Of a DNA stretch of 64,000 nt, positions 8,575-16,645 are shown in pieces. The notes under the pieces were generated by a model. That model ran no database searches and was not told where the DNA came from. It saw only the letters and a program-made list of their open reading frames with translations. The stretch covers positions 1,736,001 through 1,800,000 of the forward strand of contig NZ_CP114903.1 in NCBI RefSeq assembly GCF_027497255.1. Reading direction: 5' to 3'. Positions within the stretch are counted from its first letter, which is position 1. Every line of letters begins with the position of its first letter. The stretch is from Micromonospora sp. WMMD882. GTDB lineage: Bacteria; Actinomycetota; Actinomycetes; Mycobacteriales; Micromonosporaceae. Both the position numbers and the translations under genes were made by a program.

Positions 8575-9315
8575 GTGGACGAGTCACCTCCCGGCGACAC
8601 CCGGGCCAGGATCCTGCGCACCGCGCTGGACCTCTTCTCCGCGCACGGCTACCAGCGCACCACGTTGCAGGAGATCGCCGACCGGCTGCGGTTGACCAAG
8701 GCGGCCATCCTCTACCACTTCCCGAGCAAGCAGCACATCCTCGACGACCTGATCGAGCCGCTGCTGGCCGGCCTGGAGCGCACGGTGGACACCGCCGGGC
8801 GGCTCCCGCCGGAGCGGGCCCGGTGGGCAATCCTGGAGGGCTGGGTGGACGTGCTGCTCACCCACCGCCGGCCCCTCGGCATGCTCTTCCACGACATCGC
8901 GATGATCGCCCGGGGGCCGACGTACCAACGGCTCATCCGGATCTCGCTGCATGCCAACGAGGTGGTCGCCGGCCCGGACGCCGACCGGCGCGGGCAGGTG
9001 CGGGCCGGGCAGGCCATCGCCATGTGCTCCGACCCGGTGCTGTTCTTCCAGCACGTGCCACCGGAGACGCTGCGGGCCGACATCCTCGACGGGGTGCGCC
9101 GGCTGTTCGACGGACCGGCCGACCCGGCCGACCCGGCCGACCCGGAGGCGGCGACGACCCGGGCGCCCCGCCGGGCCGGCCGCCCCCGCGCCCTGAGCAG
9201 CGGCCAGGTGGCCGCCGCCCGCCGGATGCACGCGGCCGGATCGCACTCGGTCGAGGAGATCGCGGCCTCGCTCGGCGTCTCCCGGGCCACCGTCTACCGG
9301 CACCTGAGCCGTTGA
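8575..9315 (+). CDS. TetR-type regulator with an added C-terminal resolvase-like HTH
   Basis: A 246-residue regulator. Residues about 10-57 are a TetR DNA-binding domain (ARILRTALDLFSAHGYQRTT, then a helix-turn-helix ending in ILYHFPSK). A ligand-binding-like helical part follows. After a DPADPADPE linker (9-bp DNA repeats near 9118-9145), residues about 198-245 form a second helix-turn-helix (RPRALSSGQVAAARRM to SLGVSRATVYRHL) that matches the DNA-binding tail of Hin-type resolvases. TetR proteins normally have one HTH. It probably controls the divergent ABC exporter. GTG start. Confidence 0.85.
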   Translation: MDESPPGDTRARILRTALDLFSAHGYQRTTLQEIADRLRLTKAAILYHFPSKQHILDDLIEPLLAGLERTVDTAGRLPPERARWAILEGWVDVLLTHRRPLGMLFHDIAMIARGPTYQRLIRISLHANEVVAGPDADRRGQVRAGQAIAMCSDPVLFFQHVPPETLRADILDGVRRLFDGPADPADPADPEAATTRAPRRAGRPRALSSGQVAAARRMHAAGSHSVEEIAASLGVSRATVYRHLSR

Positions 9316-9356
9316 TTACGAGACGCATTTAGAGACGATTGCGAGACTATTCTGCG

Positions 9357-9397
9357 ACCGGCCACCACCCCGGTCCGGCCGCCGCCGGCCGGCCGGT
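9357..9397. terminator. weak terminator-like repeat between convergent genes
   Basis: ACCGGCC at 9357-9363 can pair with GGCCGGT at 9391-9397, with further CCGGC/GCCGG pairing inside. It lies between the TetR-type gene and the convergent GT87 gene; three GAGAC pentamers spaced 11-12 nt precede it at 9320-9347. Confidence 0.35.
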
Positions 9398-10983
9398 CAC
9401 CCCGACCGGAACTCCGTGTACGTGGCGATCGGAGCGCCGCCGGCGTCGTAGGCGACCAGCCGCCCGTACGACAGGGTGGCGCTGCGGAACGAGAAGAGCC
9501 GCTGCCCCGGGTACGCCTCCACCAGCGGGACGGCCCGGGGCGGACCGCCCGGGGCGGAGCGGTACTCCAGCCGGGCCACCGACCCGTCGACCACCCCGTT
9601 CACCCGCACCTTCGTCCGCTCGGTGGCCAGGCCGAAGACGATCGGCCGGGCCGCCGCGCCGAGCGCGCCGCACTGCGGCTCACTGCGGCAGACGAAGAAG
9701 TAGCGTGGGTTGTCGAGATCCGCTCCGGTGTACGCCTTGAACGTCGGGTCGGCGCCGGCCGGCAACGGCTGCACGGCGACGACGGTCAACGCCGCCACGA
9801 CAGCCACCACGGCCCGCGCCGACCCCCGCCGTCGGCTGGCCGGGAGCGCGCCGGCCGCCGCGACCGCGACCCCCCCGAAGCCGACCAGGCAGAGGGCGAC
9901 GGTGCCCACCGTGCGGGCGTTCTCGAAGACGAACTGCGCGCCCGGCGTCGGCGAGACCCGGCTCAGCAGCACCCCCAACGACAGCACCAGGACGGCGAGC
10001 AGCCCACCGCCCGCGACCCGCTGCGCCACGCCCCGCGCCCCGACCAGCAACATCGCCGCCAGCACCGGCCAGATCTGGTGATGGGTCCAGGACACCGGCG
10101 ACGCCGCCACCGAGGCGCAACCGACCAGCACCACCGCGTGCGTCGACCGCCCGTCGTGGCACAACTGCCGGGCCCGCAGCAGGGCCACCCCGCAGACGAC
10201 CGCCACCAGCGTCGCCCACAGCAGCGGCAGCGTGTCGGCCGGCACCCCGAGCCGCAGCAGCATGCCGTGCACGGAATGGTTGCCCAGTGAGGCGAGGTTG
10301 CCGATACGGGACGTGTCGAACATGGCGGCGGTCCAGAACGTCCGACTCTCGGCGGGCAGCGCCACGGCGGCGGCGAGCGCGCAGCCGACGAAGACCGCCA
10401 CCGAGCGGGCCGCGTCCCGCCACCGACCGGCGACCAGCAGGTAGACCACGAAGATCAGGGGGGTCAGCTTGACGGCGGCGGCGAGCCCGATCAGGGCGCC
10501 CCGGACCCGGGCGGGGGTGAGCGCCAGCCCGTCGACGAACGCGAGCGCCACGAGGAAGATGCTCACCTGGCCGAAACGCAGGTTGCTCTGCACCGGGGCG
10601 GACAACAGCAGGACGCAGGCGGTGGCCGCCACCGCCACCTGCCGCCGGTGGGCGGGGAAGACCCCCGTGCGGCCCAGGGCCACCGCGATGACCACGACCG
10701 CCGCGCCGGTGGCCGTCAACCAGCCGAACTGGACGGTGGTCTCGGAGAGCAGGCCGACCGGCCCCAGCAGGATCGCCGCGAACGGCGGGTACGTGAAGGG
10801 GCCGCCGTTTTCCGCGACGTACGAGTAGAGGCCACCGCCGGCCTGGAGCTGACGTACCGCGCCGTAGTAGATGTGCAGGTCGGAGAGGCGTTCGGCGGCG
10901 GGACGGCGCAGCACGAGCGCCGCCGACACGAGCGCCGTGACGCCGAAGACCGACCACAGCGCCACCGCCGCGCGACTCCGCAT
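9397..10983 (-). CDS. GT87-family polyprenyl-phosphate-mannose mannosyltransferase-like membrane protein with extra C-terminal domain
   Basis: A 528-residue polytopic protein. Residues 1 to about 400 carry around ten membrane spans with the DUF2029/GT87 pattern (SDLHIYYGAVRQLQAGGGLY after the first span, FTYPPFAAILLGP, and WTHHQIWPVLAAML), as in actinobacterial alpha-1,2-mannosyltransferases acting on lipid-linked mannose at the outer membrane face. The last ~115 residues, after one more hydrophobic stretch, are soluble and predicted exported, with two cysteines (FVCRSEPQC) and beta-rich content; this is not a normal part of the family. Start at ATG 10983 is where the family N-terminal anchor begins. 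Confidence 0.8.
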   Translation of the reverse strand: MRSRAAVALWSVFGVTALVSAALVLRRPAAERLSDLHIYYGAVRQLQAGGGLYSYVAENGGPFTYPPFAAILLGPVGLLSETTVQFGWLTATGAAVVVIAVALGRTGVFPAHRRQVAVAATACVLLLSAPVQSNLRFGQVSIFLVALAFVDGLALTPARVRGALIGLAAAVKLTPLIFVVYLLVAGRWRDAARSVAVFVGCALAAAVALPAESRTFWTAAMFDTSRIGNLASLGNHSVHGMLLRLGVPADTLPLLWATLVAVVCGVALLRARQLCHDGRSTHAVVLVGCASVAASPVSWTHHQIWPVLAAMLLVGARGVAQRVAGGGLLAVLVLSLGVLLSRVSPTPGAQFVFENARTVGTVALCLVGFGGVAVAAAGALPASRRRGSARAVVAVVAALTVVAVQPLPAGADPTFKAYTGADLDNPRYFFVCRSEPQCGALGAAARPIVFGLATERTKVRVNGVVDGSVARLEYRSAPGGPPRAVPLVEAYPGQRLFSFRSATLSYGRLVAYDAGGAPIATYTEFRSG

Positions 10984-11115
10984 CGGGTCAGTGTAGGAAC
11001 ACACGCGGTGAACGGGGCGCCCGGCGCGCTGACGCGTCAGGGTCGGTGGGGACGACGACGTCGTCACGGCGGCGGGGGGCCGAGAGCGTCCCCGCCGCCG
11101 CGACTCCGCCCGGGG

Positions 11116-11679
11116 TCAGGCGGTGGCGCGCAGCGGGGCGAGCGCCTGGCTCCAGGCGATCACCTCGTCGAGGAGGATGTCCACGGCCGGCACGTTGTAC
11201 TCGCCCGGCTTGAACACGCTGTAGTTCTCGAACTCGGTGGCCAGGGAGAGCACCACCTGCTGGCGGACGTCGGCCATCTTCAGCTCACCGGCGACCAGGC
11301 GCAGGTGCTCGACGGCGCGCGCGCCACCGGCGGAGCCGTACGAGACGAAGCCGACGGCCTTGTTGTTCCACTCGGCGAAGAGGTAGTCGATGGCGTTCTT
11401 CAGCACGCCGGACGTGCTGTGGTTGTACTCCGGGGTGACGATGACGAAACCGTCGAACGAGGCGATCTTGGCGGCCCACTGCTTGGTGTGCTCGTTCTGG
11501 TACTGCCCCAGCGACGCCGGCACCGGCTCGTCGAGGTGCGGCAGCGGGTAGTCGAGCAGGTCGACCAGCTCGAACTCGGCGTCGTCGCGGCGCGAGGCCA
11601 GGTCGAACACCCACTTGGCGACCTGCTCGCCGTTACGGCCGGGGCGGGTGCTGCCGATGATGATCCCGATACGGGTCAT
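11116..11679 (-). CDS. NAD(P)H-dependent FMN reductase
   Basis: A 187-residue flavodoxin-fold reductase. The FMN phosphate loop GSTRPGRNGEQVA and the second FMN contact PEYNHSTSGVLKNAIDYL are both intact, as is a GSAGGARA loop; length is usual for the family (quinone, azo or chromate reductase activities are known). It is divergent from a MarR regulator, and the shared promoter region contains a perfect 24-nt operator-like palindrome covering a TTGACA -35 sequence on this strand, so MarR repression is likely. Confidence 0.92.
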   Translation of the reverse strand: MTRIGIIIGSTRPGRNGEQVAKWVFDLASRRDDAEFELVDLLDYPLPHLDEPVPASLGQYQNEHTKQWAAKIASFDGFVIVTPEYNHSTSGVLKNAIDYLFAEWNNKAVGFVSYGSAGGARAVEHLRLVAGELKMADVRQQVVLSLATEFENYSVFKPGEYNVPAVDILLDEVIAWSQALAPLRATA

Positions 11680-11747
11680 GACGAAGTCTCCTGCACGGTC
11701 GGGGTCGGCCGGGTTCGGCCGGTACTTGCGGCGTCAAGCAAACAACC

Positions 11748-11783
11748 TTGTAGTTGCTTTGTCAAGCAACTACTGTGGGCGCG
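11748..11783. promoter_or_regulatory. divergent MarR operator and leaderless promoter
   Basis: A perfect inverted repeat at 11750-11773 has 10-bp arms (GTAGTTGCTT and AAGCAACTAC) and a 4-nt TGTC centre. Rightward, TTGTAG (11748-11753), a 17-nt spacer and TACTGT (11771-11776) form a promoter whose start point would fall on the GTG at 11783. Leftward, the palindrome contains TTGACA as -35 for the FMN reductase. A bound dimer would block both. A further GTCAAGCAA copy lies at 11733-11741. Confidence 0.75.
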
Positions 11784-12304
11784 TGACGAGTGAGGAGCCG
11801 CTCCGGCAGGGCCCGTTGACGCCCGACGAGGAGGCGTTCCTGCGCGCCTTCGCCCGGACGATCATCACCGTCCCCCGGGCGCTCGACGCCGACCTGCTGC
11901 GCGAGCAGTCCATGTCGATGAGCGAGTACACCGTCCTGCGGCTGCTCTCCGAAGCGCCCGACCGGCGGTTGCGGATGAACGACCTGGCCGCCGGCGCCGC
12001 CCTGTCGCTGAGCGGGACGAGCCGGATCGTCGACCGGTTGGCGGCCCAGCGGCTGGTCCGTCGGGAGCGCTGCCCGAGCGACCGCCGGGGCTACCACGCC
12101 GTGCTCACCGACGCCGGCCTGGACCGGTTGCGCCGGGCCTGGCCGACCCACCTGGAGAGCGTACGGCGGCACGTCTTCGACCACCTCCGGGCCGCCGACC
12201 TGGCCGCGTTCACCACCGCGCTGACCCGTTTCGCCCCGGGCGTCCCGGGCCCCGGCTCAGCCGACCAGTCGGCGGACGTCCGGGGGCAGCTCGGACCACG
12301 GTAG
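11783..12304 (+). CDS. MarR-family transcriptional regulator
   Basis: A 173-residue winged-helix repressor: SMSEYTVLRLLSEAP, RMNDLAAGAALSLSGTSRIVDRL (recognition helix region), and the wing with RRERCPSDRRGYHAVLTDAG, the DxRG signature of MarR proteins. GTG 11783 is chosen since it lies right at the predicted transcription start and the protein start then matches family length. It probably senses an oxidant, phenolic or quinone-like compound and controls itself and the divergent FMN reductase. The 3' end overlaps a convergent gene by 48 bp. Confidence 0.9.
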   Translation: MTSEEPLRQGPLTPDEEAFLRAFARTIITVPRALDADLLREQSMSMSEYTVLRLLSEAPDRRLRMNDLAAGAALSLSGTSRIVDRLAAQRLVRRERCPSDRRGYHAVLTDAGLDRLRRAWPTHLESVRRHVFDHLRAADLAAFTTALTRFAPGVPGPGSADQSADVRGQLGPR

Positions 12305-12559
12305 CCGGGTGACCCGGCGGCGGATGATCCACCGTGCCACGGCCTCCACCAGCCACGGCCCGCTCACCCCGTCCCGTTCGTAGCCGAGCAGCCGGCCCCA
12401 CGGCCCCCGGGTGACCAGGACGCCGGTCAACCGCAGCCGGCCCTGCCGGTCCGCCTCGGCCACCACGTCGACGACCCGGCCGAGCCGCCGGCCGTCCGGG
12501 CCGGCCACCGGGACGCCGATCAGGTCGCTGACCCGGGGCGGGCGTCGGTCAGTCGTCAC
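12257..12559 (-). CDS. PRC-barrel domain protein (second of a pair)
   Basis: A 100-residue protein with a PRC-barrel start: VSDLIGVPVAGPDGRRLGRVVDVVAE, then LTGVLVTRGPWGRLLGYER. PRC barrels are small protein- or membrane-surface-binding beta folds. It overlaps the preceding PRC-barrel gene by 11 bp and lies downstream of the Nramp-like transporter, so the three form one unit. This Nramp plus paired PRC-barrel layout suggests the barrels are accessory subunits or sensors for the transporter; this is inferred from context only. Confidence 0.75.
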   Translation of the reverse strand: MTTDRRPPRVSDLIGVPVAGPDGRRLGRVVDVVAEADRQGRLRLTGVLVTRGPWGRLLGYERDGVSGPWLVEAVARWIIRRRVTRLPWSELPPDVRRLVG

Positions 12560-12923
12560 GCCCCGCCCCCGGAATCCGGCCGATCAGGTGGGTGTCCAGC
12601 CACGCCTCCAGGGCCGGCTCGGGCAGCCGGTCCCGGGCGACCGTGAGGCGCACCGCCGCGTCCACCCGCCCCACCAGCTCGTACGGGATGCGCCGCAGGT
12701 GGTCGCCGTCGTCGTCCCAGCGCTCGGCGACCGCGGTGATCCAGCGGCCGACCAGCCCGCCGAACCGCTCCCCGAGCGCCCGCTGCCCGGTCAGCAGCGC
12801 GCTGACCCGCACCCCGTCCCGGGTCCGCCGCAGCTCGACGTCGTCCACCTTGCCGAGCGGGATGCCGGCCCGGTCCAGGATCTGCCGGTCGAGCAGGTTG
12901 GCGGCGAGCAGCACCTCCCTCAC
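12549..12923 (-). CDS. PRC-barrel domain protein (first of a pair)
   Basis: A 124-residue protein whose N-terminal half, LLAANLLDRQILDRAG then GKVDDVELRRTRDGVRVSAL, reads as a PRC barrel; the C-terminal half (RWDDDGDHLRRIPYELVGRV and later) looks like a second, degenerate barrel half. It starts 4 nt after the Nramp-like gene ends and overlaps the next PRC gene. No enzymatic motif is visible. Confidence 0.72.
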   Translation of the reverse strand: MREVLLAANLLDRQILDRAGIPLGKVDDVELRRTRDGVRVSALLTGQRALGERFGGLVGRWITAVAERWDDDGDHLRRIPYELVGRVDAAVRLTVARDRLPEPALEAWLDTHLIGRIPGAGRDD

Positions 12924-12927
12924 CGGG

Positions 12928-14172
12928 TCACCGCCCCGCGCCGCTGACGACCAGCAGCGGGATCGCGGCGACCGCGGCCACCACCACGACCACCAGGTAG
13001 ACCAGCCCCATCGTGTTGGCCAGTCGGCCGTTGACCCGGTCGCCGAGATAGCCCCGGTCGTTGGCGACGACCAGCACCGGCAGGTACGTCAGCGGCAGGA
13101 TCACCGCGTTGAGGATCAGCATGTACTCGGTGAGCCGCACCGGGTCGACGGTGGTGCACAGGGTCGCCACCGCGACGAGGATGCCGACCAGCAGCACGGT
13201 GTGGAACCGCGCCGCCTGCCGGGGCCGCAGGTACTTCCCCCAGGACCAGCCGAAGTACTGGGCCACCGTGTAGCCGGCGGAGAGGCTGGTCTCCATCGCC
13301 GCGCCGAAGGTGGCCGCGAACACCCCGATGATCGCCAGCGCCAGGCCGACGACGCCGAACGCCAGGCCGGCGGGGAGCACCGCCTGGCCGACGGTGTCCA
13401 CCGCGACCCCCGCCGGCGCGAACACCACCGCCGCGCTGGCGAGCAGCCCGAACGCCAGCACCCCGCCGAGCGGAAACCCGACGAGCGCGTTGGCCCGGCT
13501 GACGGCCAGTTCCCGGGCCGTCCACCGTTCCTCCACACCGCCGGAGGAGAAGAAGAACATCTCGTACGGGGTCATCGCGGAGGCGAAGATCGCCACCGCG
13601 AAGTACCAGTAGGTCGGCCAGTCCTCGGTCGGCGGCAGGGTGGTGGCGACGACCTGCCGGGACAGCTCGTGGACCGGTGGCCCGAGCGGGACCGCCGCCA
13701 CCAGCAGGACGATCAGGGCGAGACCGGCGAAGCCGAAGATCCGTTCGAGCAGCGCGAACCGGACCCGCCACAACGCCAACCAGAGCAGCAGGGCCACCAA
13801 CGGCGCCCACAGCAGGTAGGGGGCGCCGCTGAGCAGTTGCAGGGCCAGCGTGACCCCGCCGATCTCGGCCGCCAGGGTGAGCAGCGTGACCAGGTACGAG
13901 CTGACCAGGCTGAGCATCGCCACCCGGGGGCCGAGCCGTTCCCGTACCAGGTCGAAGACCGGTCGGTTGCTGATCGCGGTGACCCGGCCGGCCATCTCCG
14001 CGTAGACGCAGATGCCGACCACGCCGACCAGCAGCACCCAGGTATGGGCGAGCCCGAAGCGGCTGCCCGCCTGGGACGCCGAGACGATGTCGCCGACGTC
14101 GACGAAGCCACCGACCGCGGAGAGCACGCCCAGGGTGACGGCGAACGGCCTGCGCACCGGCCACCACGTCAC
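12928..14172 (-). CDS. divergent Nramp-family divalent metal transporter
   Basis: A 414-residue, about 11-span membrane protein of the Nramp fold. Canonical Nramps carry DPGN in helix 1 and MPH in helix 6 for Mn/Fe binding. Here helix 1 reads VDVGD (D25, D28) and helix 6 reads AMTPYE (residues 198-203), so the metal-binding Met/His pair is replaced and acidic residues are gained. That pattern points away from classical Mn/Fe uptake and toward an Nramp-related subgroup, perhaps magnesium-like or another ion. Co-transcribed with two PRC-barrel genes and a small secreted or anchored protein upstream. Confidence 0.8.
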   Translation of the reverse strand: MTWWPVRRPFAVTLGVLSAVGGFVDVGDIVSASQAGSRFGLAHTWVLLVGVVGICVYAEMAGRVTAISNRPVFDLVRERLGPRVAMLSLVSSYLVTLLTLAAEIGGVTLALQLLSGAPYLLWAPLVALLLWLALWRVRFALLERIFGFAGLALIVLLVAAVPLGPPVHELSRQVVATTLPPTEDWPTYWYFAVAIFASAMTPYEMFFFSSGGVEERWTARELAVSRANALVGFPLGGVLAFGLLASAAVVFAPAGVAVDTVGQAVLPAGLAFGVVGLALAIIGVFAATFGAAMETSLSAGYTVAQYFGWSWGKYLRPRQAARFHTVLLVGILVAVATLCTTVDPVRLTEYMLILNAVILPLTYLPVLVVANDRGYLGDRVNGRLANTMGLVYLVVVVVAAVAAIPLLVVSGAGR

Positions 14173-14178
14173 CCGGGG

Positions 14179-14637
14179 TCACCCGTACTCCTGGAGGAGG
14201 CCGGCCAGCGCGGCGGTGACCGGGGCGAGCGCGTCGACCGACCGCCGCAGCGCGGAGGGGTCGGGGGCGCGCGCCGCCCGCCGTACGTCGGTCAGCCGGT
14301 CGGTGGCCGCGAGCAGCAGCGGGCCCAACCGGTCCCGGAGCCGGGCGGTGGGCGCGTCGACCGGGGTGGCGGCGGCGAACCGCCGGGCCGCGCCGGACAC
14401 CGCGGCCCGGCCGTCGTCGAGGACGTTGCCGGTGTACGGGGACGGCAGCCGACCGGCCAGCCGGGCCCGGCCGACCAGGTCGGCGGTGACCAGGGCGTGG
14501 TAGGCCGACCGGGCGGCCCCGGCGGCGGCCCGGCGGTAGTCGTCCGCGGTGGGCGTCCGGGTGCTCGCGTACCCGACGCCGCCCCAGCACAGCGGCAGCA
14601 GGACGAGCAGGGCCACCGCCCAGCGCCGCACCGACAC
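14179..14637 (-). CDS. small membrane-anchored or secreted helical protein of unknown function
   Basis: A 152-residue protein with an N-terminal hydrophobic segment (RRWAVALLVLLPLCWGG) that may be a signal peptide or anchor, followed by a mostly helical Ala/Arg/Leu-rich domain. I do not recognise the family. It ends 6 nt before the Nramp-like gene begins, suggesting it is the first gene of that operon. GTG 14637 is chosen since a G-rich ribosome site precedes it and the hydrophobic segment is then N-terminal; an ATG 39 nt upstream is possible. Confidence 0.6.
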   Translation of the reverse strand: MSVRRWAVALLVLLPLCWGGVGYASTRTPTADDYRRAAAGAARSAYHALVTADLVGRARLAGRLPSPYTGNVLDDGRAAVSGAARRFAAATPVDAPTARLRDRLGPLLLAATDRLTDVRRAARAPDPSALRRSVDALAPVTAALAGLLQEYG

Positions 14638-14763
14638 CCCACACCCCCGCTCGGGCGAATTGCACCTTGTGCGCAATTTACCGGAGCGGCTGTCCCGTGG
14701 CGGACGGACCGGCGGACGGGCGCCGGAGCCCGGCCGACGCGGCCCGGCGCCCCGCCCCTCCGG

Positions 14764-15585
14764 TCACATCACGTGCCGCAGCACCCCCAGCGACCGGATC
14801 ACCGGCTCCGGCGCGGTCAACGCCCGCAGCAGATCCGGCTCGCGACCGGTGAGGCTGTCCAGCACCTCGGCCGTGTCGCCGTGCCCGTCCGGCTCGGCGT
14901 CGACGCCCGCCGCCACGAACACGTCGTCGTCGACCACGCCGATCTCGTACCGGGACACGGCGGCGTCCCGCAGCGCGAGCACCGTGGCCGGCGGCTGACC
15001 ACCGATCACGCCGACACCACCGGCCAGCAGCAGCCCGTACATGGTGACCAGGGGGAAGTCCTCGACCCGGGACTCCGGCTCCAGGCCGAGCGCCAACGCC
15101 ACGTCCCGCTCGTGGATCCAGGCGTCCCACATCATGTGCAGGGTCCGCGTCGACCAGTGCAGGAGCCGCCCGCTCGGCGCGGGCATCAGCGGGCCGTCCG
15201 GCCCGGCCATCCGGGCCGAGAACAGCTCCTGCTCCCGGTCCACCAGGTCCGCCAGGGTCTGCACGGTGGCCTCCGGGCTCTGCCGGGGCGAGTCCGCCAA
15301 CCACAGCGCCGGGGTGGTGGCCGGTGAGAACGGGCCGTGCCGCAGGAAACGCTCCATGTCCTGGCCGCCCCCGAGCAGACCGACGTGCAGCTCGGCGACG
15401 TTGATCACGTGACCGACCACGTCGTGCACCGACCAGGCCGAACACCGGGACGGGGCGGCCCAGGCGTCGGCGTCGAGCTTCGCCAGCAGCCGGAGGAAGT
15501 TGGACCGCTGACGGGTCAGCGTCGCGGCGATCATCTCGGGTCCGGCTGTCAGACCACGCTTCTCGGTGAGTACAAGATCAGACAA
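14764..15585 (-). CDS. mycothiol-dependent maleylpyruvate isomerase-fold (DinB-like) protein
   Basis: A 273-residue protein with the MDMPI N-terminal four-helix metal-binding fold: LTRQRSNFLRLLAKLDADAW, then CSAWSVHDVVGHVINVAE, whose His residues would bind the metal, and a later HMMWDAWIHERDVAL with a third His. The C-terminal ~80 residues match the MDMPI C-terminal domain. Members transfer or use mycothiol, an actinobacterial thiol. The TTG at 15585 is chosen as start since GAGGAG precedes it by 8 nt; the next ATG lies 51 nt in. Monocistronic; reaction unknown. Confidence 0.78.
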   Translation of the reverse strand: MSDLVLTEKRGLTAGPEMIAATLTRQRSNFLRLLAKLDADAWAAPSRCSAWSVHDVVGHVINVAELHVGLLGGGQDMERFLRHGPFSPATTPALWLADSPRQSPEATVQTLADLVDREQELFSARMAGPDGPLMPAPSGRLLHWSTRTLHMMWDAWIHERDVALALGLEPESRVEDFPLVTMYGLLLAGGVGVIGGQPPATVLALRDAAVSRYEIGVVDDDVFVAAGVDAEPDGHGDTAEVLDSLTGREPDLLRALTAPEPVIRSLGVLRHVM

Positions 15586-15736
15586 AGGGAACGCTCCTCG
15601 ACGAGAGGGGATGGAAAGAGGGCAACCTGCGCCGCGGCCCGGGTCGCCCGGGCATCGGGCGCATCCACGCAGGTGGTCAGTCCTGAAAGGATACCGGCAG
15701 GCCACAACCACTGTGGAGCACGCTCCCCACCCCGGC

Positions 15737-16645
15737 TCAGACCCCGTAGAACCCCCGGTACCGGCGGATCAGCCGCCACTGCGCCACCACCGCCGCCCCG
15801 GTCAGCAGGACCATCACCAGGGTCGCCGCCGCCGCGTAGCCGTACCGCAGGTACTCGAAGGCGGTCCGGTAGACGAACAACGACAGGTACGTGGTCGCGT
15901 ACGGGGGCGGGCCGCCGTCGGTCACCACGAACGCGGGGACGAACGAGAACTGGAGACTACCGATGGCGTCCCGCGCCACCAGCAGGCCCAGCACCGGAGC
16001 CATCAGCGGCAGGGTGATCCGGCGGAACACGTCCCAGCCGGTGGCGTCCTCGATCGCCGCCATCTCGTACACGTCGGCGGGCAGCGCCCGGCGGGCGGCC
16101 AGCAGCACCAGGAACGTCTCCCCGATGGTGAACACGCTCATCGCCACGATCGCCGCCCGCGCGTCGGTCGGGTCGGTCAGCCACTGCGGCGGGGTCCGCC
16201 CCAGCACGGTCAGCCCGTTCTCCCCGCCCAGCCGCAACACCTGGTTCACCGGGCCGTACAGCGGGTTCAGCAGCCACAACCAGAGCAGCCCGTAAGCGAT
16301 CTCCGGCACCGCCGTGGGCAGCGCGGCGGCGGTACGCGCGGCGCCCACCGCCGGGGCCCGCCGGTGCAGCAGCAACGCCAGCCCGAGCGCCAACAGCAGC
16401 CGCAACGGCACCGCCACCAGGGCGAACACCAACGAGTTGGTCAACGCCACCCGGAAGACCGGGTCGCTGGCCAGCTCCCGGACGTTGTCCCAGCCGACGA
16501 ACGTCGGCGGACGCAGCAGGTCGTACTCGGTGAACGCCAGCCCCAGGGTGACCGCCGCCGGCAGCAGCACCAACCCGACCAGCCCGACCAGGTACGGCGT
16601 CAGCATCCACCCGAGCTGCCGCCGGGAACGGGTGTCCGGCCTCAT
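15737..16645 (-). CDS. carbohydrate ABC transporter permease (MalF/UgpA type)
   Basis: A 302-residue inner-membrane permease with six spans and the EAA loop that docks the ATPase (YEMAAIEDATGWDVFRRITLPLMAP). It is the last gene of the carbohydrate uptake operon and overlaps the ATPase gene by 4 bp. The first ~10 residues are cytosolic and basic. With the other permease of the operon it would form the heterodimeric channel. Substrate unknown; a plant-derived oligosaccharide is suggested by the BNR-repeat protein at the head of the operon. Confidence 0.9.
   Translation of the reverse strand: MRPDTRSRRQLGWMLTPYLVGLVGLVLLPAAVTLGLAFTEYDLLRPPTFVGWDNVRELASDPVFRVALTNSLVFALVAVPLRLLLALGLALLLHRRAPAVGAARTAAALPTAVPEIAYGLLWLWLLNPLYGPVNQVLRLGGENGLTVLGRTPPQWLTDPTDARAAIVAMSVFTIGETFLVLLAARRALPADVYEMAAIEDATGWDVFRRITLPLMAPVLGLLVARDAIGSLQFSFVPAFVVTDGGPPPYATTYLSLFVYRTAFEYLRYGYAAAATLVMVLLTGAAVVAQWRLIRRYRGFYGV

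Noticed and set aside
9320..9347. Three GAGAC pentamers spaced 11-12 nt after the TetR-type gene
   Set aside because: Too short and downstream of the gene; no reason to treat them as iterons or operators beyond a passing note.
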